Below the pieces are notes generated by a model, which made no database searches, had not been told where the DNA came from, and saw nothing but the letters and a program-made list of their open reading frames with translations. This document shows, one piece after another, positions 59,604 to 64,000 of a stretch of DNA of 64,000 nucleotides. The position numbers and the translations under genes are program-made. This DNA comes from Rhizobium sp. TH2 (lineage in GTDB: Bacteria > Pseudomonadota > Alphaproteobacteria > Rhizobiales > Rhizobiaceae), in the NCBI RefSeq assembly GCF_024707525.1, contig NZ_CP062233.1:62001-126000 (forward strand), read 5' to 3'. Position 1 is the stretch's first letter, and the number at the start of each line of letters is the position of its first letter.

Positions 59604-61042
59604 TTCGGATCAGGAAGTGGATTGTAGGCGACGACGCTGACGCTTCCACTTTCGATCAGAAGTTCCTGGACGTTGAGATCGTGTGGCCCGTGACGTTTTT
59701 TGACCACGGTGATATTCCGGCGCAACCGGCCTTCATGCTCCACGATCCGCAGGAGGAGAACTGTGTCACCGAGGAAGCTGACGTCGACATCGATGCCCAC
59801 GTTTTGCCCGAGCAGGCCATGCTGAGCAACAATCAGCATGGTCAGGACACCGGAGCGTGCGAGGAATTTGAGAAGAGACTGGATATCACGAACGGCTTTA
59901 TCCCGGTGCGGCAGCGAGCTCAGATATCCCGTCAGGCTGTCGATGACGACGACTCTCACCTTGTTTTCGGCGACTGCATCCTGAACGATCTGGCCGAACT
60001 CACCGGGCGAGATTTCGTTCGGGTTGAAATCGCGCAGGATCAGTTTGCCGTCCTTGTGGAATTGTCTCAGCTCCATCCCCAAGCCCTCGGAGCGACGAAA
60101 GAACGTCTCCAAGCGCTCTTCGAACAGAAACAGCGCGACACTCTCACCACGTTCAAGCGCCGCGGTTGCATAGAGCGACGACATTGTCGACTTGCCGGTG
60201 CCCGACTGACCGATGACAAGCGTCGTGGTTCCGGCCTCCTGACCGCCGCCGAACATATCATCGAGCGCTGCGACGCCAGATTTGATCAGGTCAGGTTTCG
60301 TCGTCTCCGACGCGGTGCTCGGCATGATCCGCGGAAACACGACCACGCCCTCACCTTCACGAATTGCCATATCATGATAACCGTCGGCCACCGGAACGCC
60401 GCGCATCTTGGAGACTTCGACGCGACGGCGGACTCCCCCATACTCCTCCAGTGCCTTGTCGAAGCGAATGACGCCGTGGCCCAGGCCTTCCACTTCCTCA
60501 CCGCTGCGGTCGCTGCCAGGGGTCTGCGTATCAAGCAGAAGGGCTACCACTTTCCGTTTGGAAAGGAAGGACTTAAAGCCGATAAGCTCCCGACGAAAAC
60601 GCGGCGAGTCACCTGTGATCAGGCGGATCTCCAACAGCGAATCATAGACGAGGCGGCGCGGTTTATGTTCATCGATGGCAGCTTCGAGAGCCTTCCGCGT
60701 CTCATCAAGCCGCAGGTCCGATGTGAGAAATATGCTTTGGTCATCCGCTTCATTCACGGTGCCGGAGGTGGTCAATTCTTCGACGCGAATGCCATCGAGC
60801 GTCCAGCCGTGCGAAACGGCAATAGCCTCCAGCTCAGCGGCCGTCTGTGACAACGTCACATAGAGACAGCTTTCGCCGGCCTCCACGCCGGCACGCAGGA
60901 ACTGCAGTGCTGCCGTCGTCTTGCCGGATCCCGGTGCTCCCTGAAGCAAATAGAGATTGGATGCCGGCAAGCCCCCACGCAGGATCTTGTCAAGTCCTGC
61001 AATTCCGGTGCTGACAACAGCGGGCATTTTTCGTTTTGGCAT
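59600..61042 (-). CDS. kaiC: KaiC-like double RecA ATPase
   Basis: A 480-aa protein with two RecA/KaiC domains. Walker A 1 G-A-P-G-S-G-K-T (residues 35-42) and Walker A 2 G-Q-S-G-T-G-K-S (around 265); the two halves begin T-G-I-A-G-L-D and S-G-V-A-A-L-D-D-M-F. KaiC is the timing ATPase of cyanobacteria; in alphaproteobacteria and Legionella, KaiC homologues occur with HWE/PAS kinases and affect stress or proto-circadian control. No kaiB or kaiA is nearby. Start chosen at the ATG with GGGACGAG upstream; a longer start is possible. Confidence 0.85.
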   Translation of the reverse strand: MPKRKMPAVVSTGIAGLDKILRGGLPASNLYLLQGAPGSGKTTAALQFLRAGVEAGESCLYVTLSQTAAELEAIAVSHGWTLDGIRVEELTTSGTVNEADDQSIFLTSDLRLDETRKALEAAIDEHKPRRLVYDSLLEIRLITGDSPRFRRELIGFKSFLSKRKVVALLLDTQTPGSDRSGEEVEGLGHGVIRFDKALEEYGGVRRRVEVSKMRGVPVADGYHDMAIREGEGVVVFPRIMPSTASETTKPDLIKSGVAALDDMFGGGQEAGTTTLVIGQSGTGKSTMSSLYATAALERGESVALFLFEERLETFFRRSEGLGMELRQFHKDGKLILRDFNPNEISPGEFGQIVQDAVAENKVRVVVIDSLTGYLSSLPHRDKAVRDIQSLLKFLARSGVLTMLIVAQHGLLGQNVGIDVDVSFLGDTVLLLRIVEHEGRLRRNITVVKKRHGPHDLNVQELLIESGSVSVVAYNPLPDPK

Positions 61043-61111
61043 GGCTCGTCCCGCATTGAGGTTTGGCGTATTCCCGAAATAGAAATCGCTTGCCATCCTA
61101 GGAAGATGCAT

Positions 61112-61459
61112 TGCGTTATATTTGTGTTTCTAAAAACATCAATGACGTCGGGGTTTTATCGTTGGCTGCTGGCCAACACGAGCTGCGGCTGGAAGTGGAG
61201 CAATGTTAGCAATCGAGCGAGTAAATCATCGCTCCCACCAAACAACATTTCCGGTGCAGTGGATTCGAGCTCAAAACTAGACGTTGACAAAACGGATCGT
61301 AGTCTCTATCTGAGGTTTATCGAGATTTGCTTGCTGAGCTTTGGTTACCGCGCGATTGGCACCGCGCCCTGAACGAACCTTTCCTTTCAAAAATCGCTAC
61401 CACCATCCGCAGCGCGTTTGCGCTTGCGGTCGTTCAATATTGCTATGAAAGGGTTCATC
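61112..61459. other. cold-shock gene leader and intergenic stretch
   Basis: No other gene recognised. The last about 80 nt form the cspA leader and include a hairpin CGCAGCGC-GTTT-GCGC-TTGCG, possibly cold-responsive. Confidence 0.4.
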
Positions 61460-61669
61460 ATGACCACTGGCACAGTTAAATGGTTCAATTCCACCAAGGG
61501 CTTCGGCTTCATTCAGCCTGACAATGGCGGCGCTGACGCGTTCGTTCACATCTCGGCCGTCGAACGCGCCGGAATGCGCGAAATCGTCGAAGGCCAGAAG
61601 ATTGGTTACGAGATGGAGCGCGACAACAAGTCGGGCAAGATGTCGGCCTGCAATCTCCAGGCTGCTTAA
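61460..61669 (+). CDS. cspA: cold-shock protein (CspA family)
   Basis: A 69-aa OB-fold RNA chaperone. RNP1 K-G-F-G-F-I-Q and RNP2 A-F-V-H-I-S are both present, with T-V-K-W-F-N at the start. It melts RNA structure at low temperature and in other stresses. ATG at 61460 follows AAAGGG with good spacing; the ATG at 61445 is too early for the domain. A terminator lies 64 bp downstream. Confidence 0.95.
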   Translation: MTTGTVKWFNSTKGFGFIQPDNGGADAFVHISAVERAGMREIVEGQKIGYEMERDNKSGKMSACNLQAA

Positions 61670-61690
61670 TATCGGCATCTGCTCTCCCTT

Positions 61691-61710
61691 GACCACGGAT
61701 GTACTGGCAC
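61691..61710 (+). repeat. 20-bp repeat, copy 2 (3' of cspA)
   Basis: 19 of 20 bases identical to 1033-1052, again just after a stress gene. Confidence 0.5.
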
Positions 61711-61732
61711 TGTTGAGAGCGTGATACCGACC

Positions 61733-61762
61733 AAGGTCAGGCAACTTGCCTGGCCTTTTTTG
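61733..61762 (+). terminator. Rho-independent terminator of cspA
   Basis: 10-bp stem AAGGTCAGGC/GCCTGGCCTT (one G-U) followed by a run of T. Confidence 0.85.
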
Positions 61763-61800
61763 TTGCTCGCCCGCCGAGCTTTCCATCCAGGAACACCATC

Positions 61801-62025
61801 ATGACACAGACACACAGCAGATCCCGCCAGCAGGCGGAGGTTGCCTTCGGCAAAACCCAGACCGAATTCTTCGCCCGGGGCCAGGCCATGGATGCACTGG
61901 ATTCCATCGCTCTCGCCCGCGACGAAAAGACCGTCCGCCTGCGGGAAGCCCGCAAGGCCAAGGAACTGGTGGATCGCCTATCAGCCACACCCCTGGTCAT
62001 CGGCAAGCGCAAAACGCGCGCCTGA
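61801..62025 (+). CDS. small conserved hypothetical protein next to cspA (74 aa)
   Basis: Basic helical protein: Q-A-E-V-A-F-G-K-T-Q-T-E-F-F-A-R-G-Q-A-M-D-A-L-D, then E-K-T-V-R-L-R-E-A-R-K-A-K-E. Similar small proteins stand beside cspA in many rhizobia. ATG 61801; weak ribosome site. Confidence 0.65.
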   Translation: MTQTHSRSRQQAEVAFGKTQTEFFARGQAMDALDSIALARDEKTVRLREARKAKELVDRLSATPLVIGKRKTRA

Positions 62026-62061
62026 TCGAACGACCAGGCTCATATCCAACAGGATCCAGAT

Positions 62062-62442
62062 TTGAAAAACTCCAAAGACACCGATCTAACCGATCGCCGC
62101 ACTGCGGCTGCAGAGGCCAAAGCGGCACTGCTTAACGCCTACCGCGCTGCCAAGGATGCCGCTGGGCCGGAACAGGCCGCCAGGCAGGCCGAGCGCCAAG
62201 CAGTCGCCGTTGCCAGAGACCAGCGTCGCGCCGAGCGCGAACAATTAAAGACCGAGGAACAGGAACGCGTTCAGGCCGAAGCCATCGAACGCCAGGCTGA
62301 ACTCGATGCTGCCGCGAAGGCCGAGGTCGAAGCGCGCGAAACGGCGGAGAAAAACCGCGTTGCCTGGTTGATCGAAGACGAGGCGTCGCGAAAGGCCGAA
62401 CGCGACCGGCGTTATGCCGCCCGCAAAGCCCGCCAATCGTAA
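62062..62442 (+). CDS. DUF6481 family protein
   Basis: A 126-aa, strongly charged Ala/Glu/Arg-rich helix, probably a coiled coil (A-E-A-K-A-A-L-L-N-A-Y-R-A-A, R-D-Q-R-R-A-E-R-E-Q). It matches DUF6481 proteins found downstream of cspA in rhizobia. TTG start. Probably RNA- or ribosome-related; function unproven. Co-transcribed with 61801. Confidence 0.7.
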   Translation: MKNSKDTDLTDRRTAAAEAKAALLNAYRAAKDAAGPEQAARQAERQAVAVARDQRRAEREQLKTEEQERVQAEAIERQAELDAAAKAEVEARETAEKNRVAWLIEDEASRKAERDRRYAARKARQS

Positions 62443-62557
62443 TCTGTTCGCAATGAAGTACCCTTATAGCCAGCTTCCGAGCACATCACTTCGCATGAAC
62501 ATGATGCTGTGAAGTCCGGGGTACCCGGATATAGAACTCGATTTCCAAATGTAGGGC

Positions 62558-63166
62558 ATGATGGTCGAATCGAAACTCTTCGTTGGACTCAGATCCACTC
62601 GAAAAAAGTCAGCGCCTCATCGCGAATCCACCGGCCCCAAATGTCAGTGGGATTGCTGCGAAAAGAGCGGGACGCACCGTGCGCCTGTCGGACAGGATGC
62701 CGAAGGACTGTACCTGCTCTTCTGTCCGGAGCACGTGAAGGAATACAATCGGGGCTATAATTACGCGACGGATCTCTCCAGCCCAAATACCGCCCGCTAC
62801 CAGCGCGAAGCCGCAGCCGGCGGGCGTCAGACTTGGGGAACCGCTGTCAAGCAATCTCCACACGTCCCGATGCCCTCCACGGCTCCCTCCGGATCGGCGA
62901 GAGCTTTGAACGCCCGCATGACCGCTGCGCAGCGCCTCGCCCACCGAGCTGACTCACCGGTTCGAAAACTAAAGACGTTAGAAGTACGCGCGTTGGAGAC
63001 GCTCGGCCTCCCAGCCAACTCGACACCGCAGGAGATTCAGAGCCGTTATAAGCAGAAGCTTAAAATGCACCATCCGGACGCGAATGGTGGAAGCCGTGCC
63101 TCTGAAGAGGCTCTTCGCCTTTCGATCGAGGCCCATAAGATCCTCAGATTGAACGGCTTTTGTTGA
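62558..63166 (+). CDS. J-domain (DnaJ-like) protein
   Basis: A 202-aa protein. The N-terminal part has a Cys-containing region (C-Q-W-D-C-C…H-R-A-P, F-C-P-E-H-V) that may bind zinc; the C-terminal J domain (about 140-202) carries the H-P-D motif in M-H-H-P-D-A-N-G-G. It would stimulate DnaK. Rhizobial homologues share the layout. ATG 62558. Confidence 0.8.
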   Translation: MMVESKLFVGLRSTRKKSAPHRESTGPKCQWDCCEKSGTHRAPVGQDAEGLYLLFCPEHVKEYNRGYNYATDLSSPNTARYQREAAAGGRQTWGTAVKQSPHVPMPSTAPSGSARALNARMTAAQRLAHRADSPVRKLKTLEVRALETLGLPANSTPQEIQSRYKQKLKMHHPDANGGSRASEEALRLSIEAHKILRLNGFC

Positions 63167-63416
63167 GACCGACATTCTCCGGCCATCAGGTTTTGTGCGG
63201 TCCGGTTTTTGATGACGACTTTTGTGCGACTGGAAATGACGAATATACGGCTTGGCTTGGCAATCGATAAGGAGACGCACCTCTTCAATCCTTGAAAGCT
63301 GGCGAACGCCTCCCACATAAAGGCCGCTCCCCTGGTCCGGGCCCCTCTGGCGAATCTTCGGCACTTTCGTGATGTCGGACCATTTCCGACATATTGCCGG
63401 ACCCAGAGAGAGTTTC

Positions 63417-63716
63417 ATGATCTCAGATATCGCAGCTTGGCTGTTTGCTCTTTTCGTGATTGATCCGCTTCAGGCGGAGATGCGCGAGCGCCTCGATGGC
63501 GCGAATGTTCCCGTTGCGGCCGTTCAGCAGTCGCGGCAGTGTGCGCCGGGGCTTCTGCAACGCGCTGGCGAGGAACCAGGGTGGGCTGTCACCACCGCTT
63601 TGGGTGTGGCGATCGGCTGGACGGCGCCCACCCAGCTCTTGGACGCGAACGATCCAAATTGCACCGTCCTCATCCGCAGTTTAAAAAGCGCCCATGATCA
63701 GGAAGGCGAAGCCTGA
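63417..63716 (+). CDS. hypothetical exported or membrane-linked protein (99 aa)
   Basis: Hydrophobic start (I-A-A-W-L-F-A-L-F-V-I-D-P-L), then P-G-L-L-Q-R-A and W-A-V-T-T-A-L-G-V-A-I-G-W. Unrecognised; followed after 15 bp by the exoD-like gene, suggesting an operon. Confidence 0.5.
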   Translation: MISDIAAWLFALFVIDPLQAEMRERLDGANVPVAAVQQSRQCAPGLLQRAGEEPGWAVTTALGVAIGWTAPTQLLDANDPNCTVLIRSLKSAHDQEGEA

Positions 63717-63731
63717 TAGTGGATTTGGAGC

Positions 63732-64000
63732 ATGGCAAAGCGAGTATCACTCGCGGTGGTATCCACAGCGCTTATGCAACTTGCAGAGCGCGCCCGGGAA
63801 CGGGGTGGCTTGACGATCGGCGATGCACTTGCCTCGACCGGAGAAGCAAGCTTCGGCTTCGATCGCGTTGTCGGCTCTCATACCAATCCCAGGTCCGTTT
63901 GGCATGGTGTTTGGATCGGCCATGGCAATCGTCGCCTTGCAGCATGCGGTTGGCGCTGGTTCACTTTGGCTTCCATCGTTCCTGAGAAACTGCAGAATCT
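63732..64000 (+). pseudogene. exoD: ExoD-like membrane protein gene, frameshifted, runs off the window
   Basis: The first frame reads L-A-E-R-A-R-E-R-G-G-L-T-I-G-D-A-L and G-E-A-S-F-G-F, the start of ExoD proteins. At about 63862 the similarity moves to another frame (S-I-A-L-S-A-L-I-P-I-P-G-P-F-G-M-V-F, then L-W-L-P-S-F-L-R), which encodes the membrane part. ExoD affects exopolysaccharide and alkaline tolerance. The window ends before the gene does. Confidence 0.6.

Noticed and set aside
59681..60850. 389-aa plus-strand frame opposite kaiC
   Set aside because: Antisense to two Walker A motifs; typical shadow of a high-GC gene.

Overview
The window reads as an accessory replicon or variable chromosomal region of an alphaproteobacterium of the order Hyphomicrobiales, most likely Rhizobiaceae. 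The evidence is family content: HWE histidine kinases, single-domain response regulators, DUF982, DUF1236, DUF6894 and DUF6481 small proteins, DUF1127 followed by an alpha-r14-type small RNA, an Hsp20 gene behind a ROSE-like RNA thermometer, and sigma-EcfG-type promoters. No rRNA, tRNA, CRISPR array or replication gene was recognised.

Layout. 0.2-5.1 kb: small stress and envelope proteins, an isochorismatase-like hydrolase, a ClpP-like protease, then a patch of gene tails. 5.2-7.6 kb: a Rieske ferredoxin/amidohydrolase operon with a divergent LysR regulator. 7.8-14.2 kb: small secreted or hypothetical proteins, a broken tyrosine recombinase and DUF1236 proteins. 14.3-19.7 kb: sensory block (LOV-HWE kinase, RsbQ-like hydrolase with a damaged PAS kinase, response regulator, truncated PAS protein), then Hsp20. 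20.3-28.9 kb: interrupted phospholipase D, DUF1206 membrane protein, divergent LacI/phytanoyl-CoA dioxygenase pair, PNPOx-like stress protein, flavin reductase, response regulator. 29-34 kb: L,D-transpeptidase and two RTX calcium-binding proteins. 34.2-41.6 kb: GFA protein, frameshifted ATP-dependent DNA ligase, DEDDh exonuclease, DUF1127 plus sRNA, SLC13-like transporter, sugar-binding protein. 42-47.2 kb: two c-di-GMP enzymes and a hybrid histidine kinase. 47.3-57.9 kb: PRC-barrel protein, IS66 remnant, many small proteins, Na+/H+ antiporter and transglutaminase, PilZ protein. 58-61 kb: KaiC-like ATPase/HWE kinase/response regulator cluster. 61.4-64 kb: cold-shock protein, DUF6481, J-domain protein and a broken exoD-like gene.

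Common theme. Stress response and signalling dominate. Seven perfect GGAAC-N16/17-CGTT sites sit upstream of, and point towards, stress-type genes, and several near matches exist. This suggests that much of the window belongs to the EcfG general stress regulon. One perfect site is followed by about 100 nt without an ORF that ends in a strong terminator: a candidate general-stress small RNA. No ecfG, phyR or nepR gene was recognised here, so control must come from elsewhere.

The second theme is decay. At least a dozen genes carry lesions, often a single stop or one-base shift (phospholipase D, DNA ligase, exoD, recombinase, sensor kinase, second isochorismatase and others), and several are only tails. 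This is typical of a rearranging accessory region. Some one-base lesions could also be assembly errors.
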